Source of the DNA: Lachnospiraceae bacterium
Lineage (GTDB): Bacteria > Bacillota > Clostridia > Lachnospirales > Lachnospiraceae
Direction: 5' to 3'
DNA length: 64,000 nucleotides
Assembly: GCA_029338675.1 (NCBI GenBank)
Contig: JAQYAV010000103.1
Span: forward strand, 56,768-120,767
Shown: positions 55,485 to 63,764 of the stretch, one piece after another
Numbering within the stretch: position 1 is the stretch's first letter
Layout: the number at the start of each line of letters is the position of its first letter
Made by a program: the position numbers and the translations under genes
The notes under the pieces: model-generated
What the model saw: the letters and a program-made list of their open reading frames with translations, nothing else
What the model was told of the DNA's origin: nothing
The model's database searches: none

Positions 55485-57137
55485 TTATACTAACTCAGAT
55501 GCCCATTCAAGAGCTGCATCGATATTTTCTCTAAAGTTTTGTTCACCGACCAATTCCTTAAATCCAGCTTTTTCCATCATATGCATAGGTTGCTCAAGTA
55601 CATGGGAGAATACTAAGGTTACATTCTTCTCTTGACAAGTATCATATACCTTTTCAAGAGCATGTAAAGCTGTTATATCCATAGCCGGAACACTTCTCAT
55701 ACGTAATATTAATACTTTTATATCATCATTTACAGATACTTGAAGGAAATTATCTGCAGCACCAAAGAACATTGGTCCATCAATTTCGTATACAAGTACA
55801 TGTTCTGGTACCTGCTTTAAGTTAATGTGCATAGGGTCATTAGTTTCATCGTCATCAAATCCATTGATATAAGTCCATTCACGAACACTTGAAACATCTG
55901 ACATTCTTTTGATAAATAACAAAGATGCTAAAACAATACCTACTTCAATTGCAACAACCAAGTCAAATATTACTGTAAGTAAAAATGTTACGATTAAAAC
56001 ACATACATCACTCTTAGGTGCATGTACACATAAATCCTTAAAGGCTCTCCAACCAGACATATTATAAGCAACCATAATAAGAATAGCTGCAAGTGTTGCC
56101 ATAGGAATAAGTGCAGCAAGAGGCATAAGGAGCTTAAGAATTAATAATAATGTTATGGCATGTACCATACCTGCTACAGGTGTACGTCCACCATTTTTTA
56201 CATTTGCTGCAGTTCTTGCAATTGCACCTGTTGCAGGAATACCACCAAATAATGCTGAAGCAATATTACCAATACCCTGACCAACAAGTTCCATATTTGA
56301 TCTATGACGACTATTAATCATACCATCTGAAACAACACATGAAAGAAGAGATTCAATGCCAGCCAAAATTGCAATTGTAAATGCACTAGGAAGTAATTCT
56401 CTAATTAGTTCAAAATTAACTGCTGGAAGTGATGGTGCAGGAATACTTGATGATAATTCACCATAAACACTTCCTATTGTTGAAGTCTCTAGTGAAGTAA
56501 ATTTAACAAGTAAAGTTGCAACAATAATAGCTATTAAAGAACCTGGTATAACCTTTGAAATATAAGGCATTATTATTAAAATAGCCAATGAAATTACACC
56601 AACAATAACTGTATCAGTCTTAAATGTTGTAATATGCTCTGCATATGCTTTGATTTTTTCAATAAATTCTGAAGGAACTGAAGCCATATCAAGACCTAAA
56701 AAGTCCTTAATCTGTCCAGCAAAAATACCAACAGCAACACCTGCTGTAAAACCAGTAGTAATTGTATATGGTATATATTTAATCAAACTACCAAATCTAC
56801 ATAATCCCATTATAATAAGAATAATACCAGCCATAATAGTTGCAAGTGTAAGTCCTGGAACACCATATTTAGTTACTATTCCGTATATAATTACAACGAA
56901 GGCGGCAGTTGGCCCACCAATCTGTACGCGGCTACCACCAAAAAGTGATATAAAGAAACCTGCAAAAATTGCTGTATAAAGACCAGCTTCTGGTGATACA
57001 CCTGAAGCGATTGCAAGTGCAATTGATAGTGGAAGTGCTATAATTGCAACAATTATTCCTGCAATTATATCTTTTACAAATTGATTTTTGTTATATGTTT
57101 TCATTACCGAAAAAAACTTTGGTTTTAGCTTATTCAT
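55485..57137 (-). CDS. SulP-family anion transporter with STAS domain
   Basis: 550 residues. A membrane part of 10-14 helices (IIAGIIVAIIALPLSIALAIASGVSPEAGLYTAIFAGFFISLFGGSRVQIGGPTAAFVVII...) is followed by a cytoplasmic STAS domain (about 440-550, VLVYEIDGPMFFGAADNF...VLILRMRSVPAMDITALHALEKV). SulP members carry sulfate, bicarbonate or dicarboxylates; the substrate is not identifiable here. The gene lies between miaB (3 bases) and mutS (24 bases) and must be cotranscribed with them. Its ribosome binding site gaaagga lies in the end of miaB. Confidence 0.93.
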   Translation of the reverse strand: MNKLKPKFFSVMKTYNKNQFVKDIIAGIIVAIIALPLSIALAIASGVSPEAGLYTAIFAGFFISLFGGSRVQIGGPTAAFVVIIYGIVTKYGVPGLTLATIMAGIILIIMGLCRFGSLIKYIPYTITTGFTAGVAVGIFAGQIKDFLGLDMASVPSEFIEKIKAYAEHITTFKTDTVIVGVISLAILIIMPYISKVIPGSLIAIIVATLLVKFTSLETSTIGSVYGELSSSIPAPSLPAVNFELIRELLPSAFTIAILAGIESLLSCVVSDGMINSRHRSNMELVGQGIGNIASALFGGIPATGAIARTAANVKNGGRTPVAGMVHAITLLLILKLLMPLAALIPMATLAAILIMVAYNMSGWRAFKDLCVHAPKSDVCVLIVTFLLTVIFDLVVAIEVGIVLASLLFIKRMSDVSSVREWTYINGFDDDETNDPMHINLKQVPEHVLVYEIDGPMFFGAADNFLQVSVNDDIKVLILRMRSVPAMDITALHALEKVYDTCQEKNVTLVFSHVLEQPMHMMEKAGFKELVGEQNFRENIDAALEWASELV

Positions 57138-57140
57138 TTT

Positions 57141-58589
57141 TTAAATCCTTTCACCTAAATAATAAAATCCTCTACATTCATTAAGCTTAACCTTAACAAT
57201 TTCCCCAACAAGTTCACCACTCCCCTTGAAGTGAACTGTAACATTTTCATCTGTTTTACCTGTAACTAAAGAATTATCCTGATGATTAATCTCTTCTACC
57301 AAGACATCTTTAACCAATCCATCAAACCTCTTAGTTTGTTCGCTGGATACTTTATTAACCAATTGAAGCAATCTACTAAATCTATCTTTTATAATAGCTT
57401 CATCGACTTGATTATCCATTGCTGCTGCAGGTGTTTTGCTTCTCTTGGAATAAATAAAAGTAAATGCCTGATCGTATCTTACTTTTTCAACAATATCCAT
57501 AGTATCAAGGAAATTCTCCTCGGTCTCACCTGGGAAACCAACTATTATATCTGTTGTCAAAGCAATATCAGGTATTGCTTTTCTAATTTTTGTTACTAAT
57601 TCTAAATAACTTTCCTTAGTATATCTTCGATTCATCTTAGTAAGAATCTCAGTAGATCCTGATTGAACTGGTAAATGAAGATGCTTACAAATCTTAGGTT
57701 CTTCTGCCATAACTTTTATTAATTCATCAGATAAATCTTTAGGATGACTTGTCATAAATCTGACACGTTGGATTCCATCAACTTTACAAACAAGCCTAAG
57801 TAATTCTGGAAAACTAACGTTATCGGATTCAACTTCACTTATTTTGTCATTATCATAAGCGTATTGTTTTCCATATGAATTAACATTTTGCCCAAGAAGC
57901 ATAACTTCTTTTACGCCACTCTTAGCTAGGCGCTTTACTTCACAGATTATTTCTTCTGGAGTTCTACTTTTTTCCCTACCTCTTACATAAGGAACAATAC
58001 AATAACTACAGAAATTATTACATCCGTACATTATATTAACTCCACACTTAAAACTATATTTACGTTTAGTTGGTAAGTTTTCTACATATCTATCATTTTT
58101 TTCAAGTACTTCAACAACCAACTCATCTTCTTCATAATGCTTATAAATTAGTTCTGCTAGCTTATATATATTATGAGTGCCAAAAACAATATCAACAAAT
58201 TTATATTTAGTTTTTATTGTTTCTATAACATGTGGTTCCTGCATCATACATCCACATAAACAAATAATCATATGTGGGTTTTTTTGCTTTATTTTCTTAA
58301 GGTGTCCCAAATGACCATATAACTTCAAATTAGCGTTTTCTCTAATTGTACATGTATTATAAATAACAAAATCGGCCTTTTCATCTTCAATTTCTTCATA
58401 ACCAATTTCATCTAAAATACCTTTTAATTTTTCAGAATCATGGGCGTTCATTTGACATCCAAAGGTTGTTACACAATATGTAACTGAACGATTCAATTTG
58501 GTCCTTAAATCTAAAAGCTGTTGCTTACATAGATTCATATAATAGTATTGTCTATCTGGTTCCATAACCGGAATCGTATTATTATCCAT
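57141..58589 (-). CDS. miaB: tRNA-2-methylthio-N6-dimethylallyladenosine synthase
   Basis: Radical-SAM methylthiotransferase that adds the 2-methylthio group to i6A37 in tRNA. 482 residues. The N-terminal UPF0004 domain has Cys in TFGCQMNAHDSEKLKG, IYNTCTIRENA and CLCGCMMQEP; the radical-SAM cluster is in YGCNNFCSYCIVPYVRGREKSR. The C-terminal TRAM domain is ~60 residues. It acts after MiaA, encoded downstream in the same run. Its own promoter lies 40-65 bases upstream. Confidence 0.96.
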   Translation of the reverse strand: MDNNTIPVMEPDRQYYYMNLCKQQLLDLRTKLNRSVTYCVTTFGCQMNAHDSEKLKGILDEIGYEEIEDEKADFVIYNTCTIRENANLKLYGHLGHLKKIKQKNPHMIICLCGCMMQEPHVIETIKTKYKFVDIVFGTHNIYKLAELIYKHYEEDELVVEVLEKNDRYVENLPTKRKYSFKCGVNIMYGCNNFCSYCIVPYVRGREKSRTPEEIICEVKRLAKSGVKEVMLLGQNVNSYGKQYAYDNDKISEVESDNVSFPELLRLVCKVDGIQRVRFMTSHPKDLSDELIKVMAEEPKICKHLHLPVQSGSTEILTKMNRRYTKESYLELVTKIRKAIPDIALTTDIIVGFPGETEENFLDTMDIVEKVRYDQAFTFIYSKRSKTPAAAMDNQVDEAIIKDRFSRLLQLVNKVSSEQTKRFDGLVKDVLVEEINHQDNSLVTGKTDENVTVHFKGSGELVGEIVKVKLNECRGFYYLGERI

Positions 58590-58625
58590 TATTTTCTCAT
58601 CTCCTATTTTATTTCCAACCGATTT

Positions 58626-58654
58626 ATTATATGACAGAAAAAATCATTTTTCAA
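58626..58654 (-). promoter_or_regulatory. Sigma-A promoter of the miaB operon
   Basis: On the - strand TTGAAA, 17 bases, TATAAT; the nearest gene downstream is miaB at 58589. Confidence 0.7.
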
Positions 58655-58665
58655 CAAGTAAAAAA

Positions 58666-58691
58666 TTAAGTTTATAAATTAAGTTTATAAA
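58666..58691. repeat. Two 13-bp direct repeats upstream of miaB
   Basis: ttaagtttataaa occurs twice in tandem (58666-58678 and 58679-58691), just upstream of the miaB promoter. Confidence 0.85.
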
Positions 58692-58765
58692 TTAAAAGGA
58701 AATTTATACATATAAATCAAAATACAAATTATATCTAAAAGTTTGTAAATATTAATCTAATAACG

Positions 58766-58788
58766 AAAAAAAGCCGCTTATGCGGCTT
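58766..58788 (-). terminator. Terminator of the LysM gene
   Basis: On the - strand aagccgc-ataa-gcggctt is followed by a run of T residues (tttttttcg). It lies 23 bases past the stop of the LysM gene. Confidence 0.9.
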
Positions 58789-58811
58789 CAATAATGGTGT
58801 GTATGTAAAAT

Positions 58812-59126
58812 CTACTGTGGTGTTCCAGTATAATATGGAACTACTAAAGTTGAACCACTGCAGATTTTAGAGCCAGATAAATTATTAATAGAAATCACTT
58901 CATCAATATAATCTTTAATGTCATCATATTCTTCTGTAATATTGTCATTTGCAATTGACCAAAGAGTGTCATTCTCTGAAATTGTAATACACTTAAAATT
59001 CTTAATGTTAGTTGTTTTGGCATTTGATTTATCTCCGTTAAATATAACAAGAATCAAAGCAAAAACCACTATTGAAAAAATAATCATCCTCTTAAATCCT
59101 TTAAATACTAACTTACTCATAGACAT
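58812..59126 (-). CDS. LysM-domain protein, YneA-like SOS cell-division inhibitor candidate
   Basis: 104 residues. There is a short cytoplasmic start, one membrane helix (about 14-29, IIFSIVVFALILVIF), then a LysM-type domain (ITISENDTLWSIANDNITEEYDDIKDYIDEVISINNLSGSKICSGSTLVVPYY). This is the layout of B. subtilis YneA, which halts division during the SOS response. The assignment is backed by its promoter, which has three LexA-box-like sites. Unlike the usual case, lexA is not next door. ATG 59126 has the ribosome binding site ggaggga. It could also be another SOS-controlled wall-binding protein. Confidence 0.78.
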   Translation of the reverse strand: MSMSKLVFKGFKRMIIFSIVVFALILVIFNGDKSNAKTTNIKNFKCITISENDTLWSIANDNITEEYDDIKDYIDEVISINNLSGSKICSGSTLVVPYYTGTPQ

Positions 59127-59178
59127 TTATATATCCCTCCACATTAAATAATGATATTGTTCGAAATAGATCAACAAA

Positions 59179-59190
59179 GAACAAACGTTC
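59179..59190. promoter_or_regulatory. LexA (SOS) box 1, downstream of the -10
   Basis: GAACAAACGTTC fits GAAC-N4-GTTC exactly; it lies just after the -10 of the LysM gene promoter. Confidence 0.75.
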
Positions 59191-59201
59191 TTTATGCTCG
59201 T

Positions 59202-59230
59202 ATTATACCAAACAGATGTTCTTGTGTCAA
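59202..59230 (-). promoter_or_regulatory. Perfect-consensus sigma-A promoter of the LysM gene
   Basis: On the - strand TTGACA, 17 bases, TATAAT. It is overlapped or flanked by three LexA-box-like sequences. Confidence 0.9.
59210..59221. promoter_or_regulatory. LexA-like box 2, in the promoter spacer
   Basis: On the - strand GAACATCTGTTT, one mismatch from GAAC-N4-GTTC, inside the 17-base spacer. Confidence 0.55.
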
Positions 59231-59238
59231 TAATAAAT

Positions 59239-59252
59239 CGAACATATTTTCG
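59239..59252. promoter_or_regulatory. LexA-like box 3, upstream of the -35
   Basis: CGAACATATTTTCG differs from the Bacillus-type SOS box CGAACATATGTTCG at one position. Confidence 0.65.
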
Positions 59253-59337
59253 TACAACTATTGTTGCTTCTTTGATCTATTTCTTATATTACAGATTATA
59301 AATAACTATAAGTACAATAAAACTCCCTTTAAAACAA

Positions 59338-59383
59338 AAACATCTTATTATATTAAGAATATGCCTAATATAATAAGATGTTT
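59338..59383 (-). terminator. Terminator-like hairpin after rsmH, sharing an arm with the tandem array
   Basis: aaacatcttattatatta and taatataataagatgttt form a perfect 18-bp inverted repeat with a 10-base loop. On the - strand the stem is followed by gttttt-type T-rich sequence. The stem arm at 59366 is the first unit of the tandem array. The remainder of the 59,127-59,529 gap holds only this, the array and the SOS promoter. Confidence 0.65.
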
Positions 59384-59518
59384 AATATAATAAGATGTTT
59401 AATATAATAAGATGTTTAATATAATGAGATGTTTAATATAATAAGATGCTTAATATAATGAGACGTTTAATATAATAAGATGCTTAATATAATGAGACGT
59501 TTAATATAATAAGAAGAA
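59366..59518. repeat. Nine tandem 17-bp repeats
   Basis: The unit taatataataagatgtt occurs nine times end to end (starts 59366, 59383, 59400, 59417, 59434, 59451, 59468, 59485 and 59502). Units 5-8 alternate between an ...aagatgct and a ...gagacgtt form, so a 34-bp higher-order period is present. No spacers, so not CRISPR. Confidence 0.95.
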
Positions 59519-59529
59519 TAAAGAAGTTA

Positions 59530-60585
59530 TTATTTTTTTGCCCAACGTAGTTTGGTAGATCTTGCTCTTGGATTTCTATTACATTCTTCGGCTGATGGTC
59601 TAATCACGTCTTTAGATATTTCTGTGAAGATTCCCTGTCGTAAATATTCTTTGAAGGCCTTTTTTACTAATCTATCTTCTCCTGAATGGAAAGTTAATAT
59701 AGCAACTCTTCCACCCTCTTTTACAACATCTGGTAAACTATATAAAAAGGAATCAAGCACTTCGAATTCTGAATTAATATCAATTCTAATTGCCTGAAAG
59801 ACTCTTTGACACGTTTTCTTTATTATATCCTTCTTCTCCTTATTATCAGGTAAAAATGATAAACTTTCTTCAATGACTTCTTTTAATTTACTTGTTGTAT
59901 CAATATTCTTTCTTGATTTACGCCATTTAAGTATTGTATTAGTAATTTCAACAGCATATGGTTCGTTAGAATTTTCAACTAACATTCCAATAATTTCATC
60001 TTTTGTCATCATTGCAAGTTTTTCATGAGCAGGAACACCCTTATTCTGATTTAGTCTAAGGTCAAGTACCCCTTCTAATTTATATGAAAAGCCTCTTTTA
60101 GGATTATCAATTTGCATAGATGATACACCTAAATCTGCAAGAACAAAATCAAAAGGACCATACTGTTTGCTAATTTCACCAATATTAGCAAAATTAGTAT
60201 TTATTGACGTAAAAATATCTTCAGAAAAGCCCATATTACGTAAACGATTTGTTGTTTTAGCAATCTCTGTTTCATCAACATCTAATCCATACACATGACC
60301 GTTTCCATTAAGACAATTAAGCATTTTTCTAGTGTGACCACCATACCCAAGAGTTGCATCTAGACCTTTTTCACCCGGTTTAATATTTAACACATCTAAT
60401 ATTTCATTAACCATAATAGAAATATGCATTCCAGCTGGTGTACTACCTTTACTAATTACTTTTTCGATTGTATCTTTATATTTATCTGGATTGTGTTCTT
60501 TATATTTTTCTTCAAAGGTTTTTGGATGTGTACCGCTATATCTTTTTCTTCTAACATGTGGTTTTTCTTGTAAATTATTATCCAT
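59530..60585 (-). CDS. rsmH: 16S rRNA (cytosine(1402)-N(4))-methyltransferase
   Basis: AdoMet-dependent methylase of C1402 in 16S rRNA. SAM-binding GLDATLGYGGHTRKMLNCLNGNGHVYGLDVDETEI, FDFVLADLGVSSMQIDNPKRGFSYKLEGVLDLRLNQ and ILTFHSGEDRLVKKAFKEY are hallmarks. 351 residues: the N-terminal ~45 residues (KPHVRRKRYSGTHPKTFEEKYKEHNPDKY) are a basic extension absent from the ~310-residue E. coli enzyme. It is not followed by ftsL or a division PBP, nor preceded by mraZ, so it lies outside the classical dcw cluster. Confidence 0.95.
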   Translation of the reverse strand: MDNNLQEKPHVRRKRYSGTHPKTFEEKYKEHNPDKYKDTIEKVISKGSTPAGMHISIMVNEILDVLNIKPGEKGLDATLGYGGHTRKMLNCLNGNGHVYGLDVDETEIAKTTNRLRNMGFSEDIFTSINTNFANIGEISKQYGPFDFVLADLGVSSMQIDNPKRGFSYKLEGVLDLRLNQNKGVPAHEKLAMMTKDEIIGMLVENSNEPYAVEITNTILKWRKSRKNIDTTSKLKEVIEESLSFLPDNKEKKDIIKKTCQRVFQAIRIDINSEFEVLDSFLYSLPDVVKEGGRVAILTFHSGEDRLVKKAFKEYLRQGIFTEISKDVIRPSAEECNRNPRARSTKLRWAKK

Positions 60586-60634
60586 AATCTTCTCTTTTCT
60601 TTTATAGCTAATTTATTATCTAGCTTCTATATTG

Positions 60635-60695
60635 TCTAATTTATTTTTGTCTAGTTTATTTTTGTCTAGTTTATTTTTTGCCTAGTTTATTTTTG
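60635..60695. repeat. Four tandem 15-bp repeats between the MATE gene and rsmH
   Basis: tctagtttatttttg occurs four times in tandem (60635, 60650, 60665 and 60681; the third copy has one extra base). The array fills about half of the 117-base gap between the MATE stop and the rsmH start. Confidence 0.9.
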
Positions 60696-60702
60696 TTTAT
60701 TA

Positions 60703-62079
60703 TTATGTAGCTTCTTCTACCAAATTTGTAATCCATATACCTTTTTTGATTAAGAAGTAACCTATTATTACCTTCAAAATATCAGCAGACTGTATAAGAA
60801 TAAATATTATATAAATTGAAATTCCTGTATACCTACACAATACTAAAGAAACAGGCACCGGAATTAACCATGTATATATACTATCGAATAAAAAGGTGAT
60901 TATAGTCTTTCCACCTGATCGTAATGTAAAATAAAGTGCATTTAGATAACCCTGAATTGGAAAAAACAAAGCCGTTAAAATAATAAATCTTGTACCAATT
61001 TGTCTTACCTCATCTGTTGTACTATATAACAATGGGAAGTATTTTGCAACGCAAATTAATACTACAGTTAAGCCAGCACAAAGTATTCCAGTAAATTTCA
61101 TAAGCTTTACAGAATCTTTTTTTGCTCTTTCATAATCTGATGCACCTAGCATCTGTCCTACTATAATTCCTACAGCATTTCCCATTGCAATAAATACAAC
61201 ATTAAGTAAATTACATAAAGTGTTAGCAATGTTACAACCAGCTACAATAGAAAGACCTCTTGTAGAATAGTTTTGAGTCATAAATGCAAGTCCGCCTGCC
61301 CATAAAAACTCATTTAAAAAAATAGGCAAACCATTAATAATAACCTTCTTAGATAATTCAAAAGGAACAATAAGCTTCTTAAATACACCTTTTAAGAAGC
61401 TATGCTTGTTTATTTCTTTTTTTGTCCAAATAACTAGAATTCCAAGTTCAACAACTCTTGCAATAACAGTTGCAACAGCAGCACCCTTTACTCCCATTTT
61501 AGGACATCCAAATTTACCAAAGATAAGTAAATAATTAAAAACTATATCAGTTACAACGGATCCCATTCCTGCAATCATTGGTTTTATACTTTCACCAGTT
61601 TCTCTTAATGAGCCTGATAAAACTTGTGTTAATGCAAATGGAAATAAACCAATTATCATAATCATTAAATACTCTCTTGCAGTATTAAGTGTAAGGACTG
61701 TATCAATATCTGCCGCTTCTCCTTGCAAATAAAGATTAATTAAATTGTCACCAAACAAAGAAAAAGTACATATTCCAATAAATACAACTAGAATTGATAT
61801 CCATAACTTCAGTCTGAAAATATTTCTAACCCCTTCTTCGTTACCCTGACCAAAATACTGTGCACCATATATACCGGGGCCAGACAACCCTCCAAATAAA
61901 GCTAAATTGAATACAAAAATAAGTTGTCCAACAATAGAAACGGCAGTCATTCGCTCTGTACCTAGACTACCAACCATTAAATTATCAATAAGACCTACTG
62001 CATTAGTAATTCCATTTTGAATCATCATTGGAATTGCTAAGCTTAACGCTTTTATATATATATCATTATTTCTTTTCAT
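60703..62079 (-). CDS. MATE-family efflux transporter
   Basis: 458-residue transporter with 12 predicted helices in two halves. The N-terminus ALSLAIPMMIQNGITNAVGLIDNLMVGSLGTERMTAVSIVGQLIFVFNLALFGGLSGPGIYGAQYFGQGNEEGVR matches the MATE signature. MATE proteins export drugs or metabolites with Na+ or H+ antiport; the substrate is unknown. ATG 62079 with gaggtga upstream is preferred over the track start at 62106. An inverted repeat (atacaaaggat / atccttttgtat) precedes the gene. Confidence 0.92.
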   Translation of the reverse strand: MKRNNDIYIKALSLAIPMMIQNGITNAVGLIDNLMVGSLGTERMTAVSIVGQLIFVFNLALFGGLSGPGIYGAQYFGQGNEEGVRNIFRLKLWISILVVFIGICTFSLFGDNLINLYLQGEAADIDTVLTLNTAREYLMIMIIGLFPFALTQVLSGSLRETGESIKPMIAGMGSVVTDIVFNYLLIFGKFGCPKMGVKGAAVATVIARVVELGILVIWTKKEINKHSFLKGVFKKLIVPFELSKKVIINGLPIFLNEFLWAGGLAFMTQNYSTRGLSIVAGCNIANTLCNLLNVVFIAMGNAVGIIVGQMLGASDYERAKKDSVKLMKFTGILCAGLTVVLICVAKYFPLLYSTTDEVRQIGTRFIILTALFFPIQGYLNALYFTLRSGGKTIITFLFDSIYTWLIPVPVSLVLCRYTGISIYIIFILIQSADILKVIIGYFLIKKGIWITNLVEEAT

Positions 62080-62100
62080 ATAATTTATCACCTCATACAA

Positions 62101-62145
62101 ATACAAAGGATCTCATGCAGATAACTACATTTAATCCTTTTGTAT
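62101..62145. promoter_or_regulatory. Inverted repeat in the MATE leader
   Basis: atacaaaggat and atccttttgtat pair (one bulged base) around 22 bases, ending just upstream of the MATE ribosome binding site. It could be a terminator of the upstream protease gene or an attenuator for the MATE gene. Confidence 0.5.
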
Positions 62146-62163
62146 AAGTAATATTATAAATAT

Positions 62164-62844
62164 TTAATCATCATTACTTCTTGTAATAATAAATAATCTT
62201 AATAGCTGTAGAATTGATGAAAAGAGTGCTGCTACATAGGTAAGTGCAGCTGCTCTTAAGACCTTCTTTGCTCCCTTTAATTCCGAATCAATAAGAATAC
62301 TTCTTTCCCCTAATATTTTAACAGCTCTTCTGGATGCATCAAATTCAACAGGTAATGTAATTAGCTGAAAAAATACCACAAATATAAATAAAATCACGCC
62401 AAACCTAGCAAGATTAGGAAATCCTAATACTAAACCTAATAAAACTAATGGCCATGATAAAGTTGAACCAATATTAGCAACTGGTACAGATGCTGATCTT
62501 AGATTAAGGGGACCATAGGATTCGTTATGTTGAATCGCATGTCCACATTCATGCGCAGCTACGCCTATGGCAGCAACGGAAGTAGAATTAATAACACTAT
62601 CAGATAATCGTAAAACCTTTTCATTTGGTGAATAGTGATCTGTCAATGAACCAGATATTCTTTCAATTCTAACATCATATATTCCAGCGCTATGAAGAAT
62701 TTGCATTGCAACTTCTTGTGCTGTAAAGCCTTTTTTATTATATACATCTCCAAATCTACTATATGTTGCCCTAACATTTAGCGAAGCAATCATACATATA
62801 ATTGCGCCAATAATAACCAAAATATAAGTTGTATCCCAAAACAT
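62164..62844 (-). CDS. YugP-type zinc metallopeptidase, membrane-bound
   Basis: 226 residues. The zinc motif AAHECGHAIQH (HExxH) lies at about residue 97 in a loop. Several membrane helices surround it (TYILVIIGAIICMIASLNVR; LSWPLVLLGLVLGFPNLARFGVILFIFVVFFQLITLPVEFDAS). NPRRAVKIL-type sequence (SRRAVKILGE) and the end AALTYVAALFSSILQLLRLF are typical of the neutral zinc metallopeptidase (YugP) family. The substrate is unknown. aggaggt gives a strong start. Confidence 0.92.
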   Translation of the reverse strand: MFWDTTYILVIIGAIICMIASLNVRATYSRFGDVYNKKGFTAQEVAMQILHSAGIYDVRIERISGSLTDHYSPNEKVLRLSDSVINSTSVAAIGVAAHECGHAIQHNESYGPLNLRSASVPVANIGSTLSWPLVLLGLVLGFPNLARFGVILFIFVVFFQLITLPVEFDASRRAVKILGERSILIDSELKGAKKVLRAAALTYVAALFSSILQLLRLFIITRSNDD

Positions 62845-62875
62845 AAAGAAAACCTCCTAATAATTTTATAATAAA

Positions 62876-62906
62876 TAAAACTGAAGAACCTTATGGATTC
62901 TTCAGT
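62876..62906 (-). terminator. Terminator of the FliD-like gene
   Basis: On the - strand actgaagaa(t)cc-ataa-gg-ttcttcagt is followed by ttttattta. It lies between the stop of the FliD-like gene and the start of the YugP-type gene. Confidence 0.8.
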
Positions 62907-62927
62907 CATAAATTACAATCATAAAAT

Positions 62928-63614
62928 TTAGATTTTTGTATTAAACCAGCTACCACTCATATTAAAATACGTTCCTAAATTAGTATACGTATTAGAATAC
63001 TTAAGCATTGTACTCTGTACATTCTTTGCCTTGTCTGCAATCTGATTAGCATAAGAGAAATCACCACTAAACAAAGCTTTTAATTCTTTTATATCAGCTG
63101 TCTTTATTTTTTCATCATCTACAGAAAGTTTGTTATCTGAATCTAAATTAATTCCAACCCTTTTTAGGGATGTGTTCATTGTATTTGTTAGACTTTTCAT
63201 CCATCTAGCACTTTGTTTAACAGATGTATTATTGCTAGCGTCAACACTGCTAATTACATCATTATAACTAGATATAAAATCTTTTATTGATTTAGTTATT
63301 TTATCAATATCGTATTCTCCATCTTTTTTATCCCAAATATCTTTAATGGATAAATCTGAAACCTTACTTTGAAGGGATTCAACACTTGATTTTACTTTAG
63401 TATCAATTAATCCATTTGTACCCATAGTATTAATTTTATCATTGATACTATTATCTGTTTTATTGTTAACTTTATTCTTAGAATACTGTGCTTTAACAAG
63501 CTTGCTATATGCACCATTTCTAATCAATGCCATGTCAGAATAATTCATACTATTCATTAGATTATTACTTTTTGAGTTATTGAATAAAAATGAATAATTA
63601 TTAATAAAACGCAT
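62928..63614 (-). CDS. Small FliD-like or coiled-coil protein of unknown role
   Basis: 228 residues. The N-terminus (MRFINNYSFLFNNSKSNNLMNS) has no signal peptide. The central and C-terminal part has features of the flagellar cap protein C-terminal region: FISSYNDVISSVDASNN, LTNTMNTSLKRVGINLDSDNKLSVDDEKIKTADIKELKALFSGD. True FliD is much longer (450+ residues), and no flagellar gene is nearby. A cell-surface or export-related function is a guess. The start is ATG with an aaggggggaa site. A promoter-like TTGACA with an imperfect TACATT -10 lies upstream, on the same strand. Confidence 0.6.
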   Translation of the reverse strand: MRFINNYSFLFNNSKSNNLMNSMNYSDMALIRNGAYSKLVKAQYSKNKVNNKTDNSINDKINTMGTNGLIDTKVKSSVESLQSKVSDLSIKDIWDKKDGEYDIDKITKSIKDFISSYNDVISSVDASNNTSVKQSARWMKSLTNTMNTSLKRVGINLDSDNKLSVDDEKIKTADIKELKALFSGDFSYANQIADKAKNVQSTMLKYSNTYTNLGTYFNMSGSWFNTKI

Positions 63615-63764
63615 TAATTCCCCCCCTTATCATCATAATATTTTTTATAATGTAGCATTTTAATATCACTATTGTCAAGATATGATAAATAAAGTTCATA
63701 CTTTATTCAAAATATAATTATATCTAATATTTTATGCTAATGGTATAATACTATTTAATAATAT

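Noticed and set aside
59151-59390. 79-residue + strand ORF over the SOS promoter region
   Set aside because: It has no ribosome binding site, resembles no protein and overlaps the promoter and the terminator hairpin.
59366-59518. CRISPR-like array
   Set aside because: Repeats are directly tandem with no spacers, and no cas genes are present.
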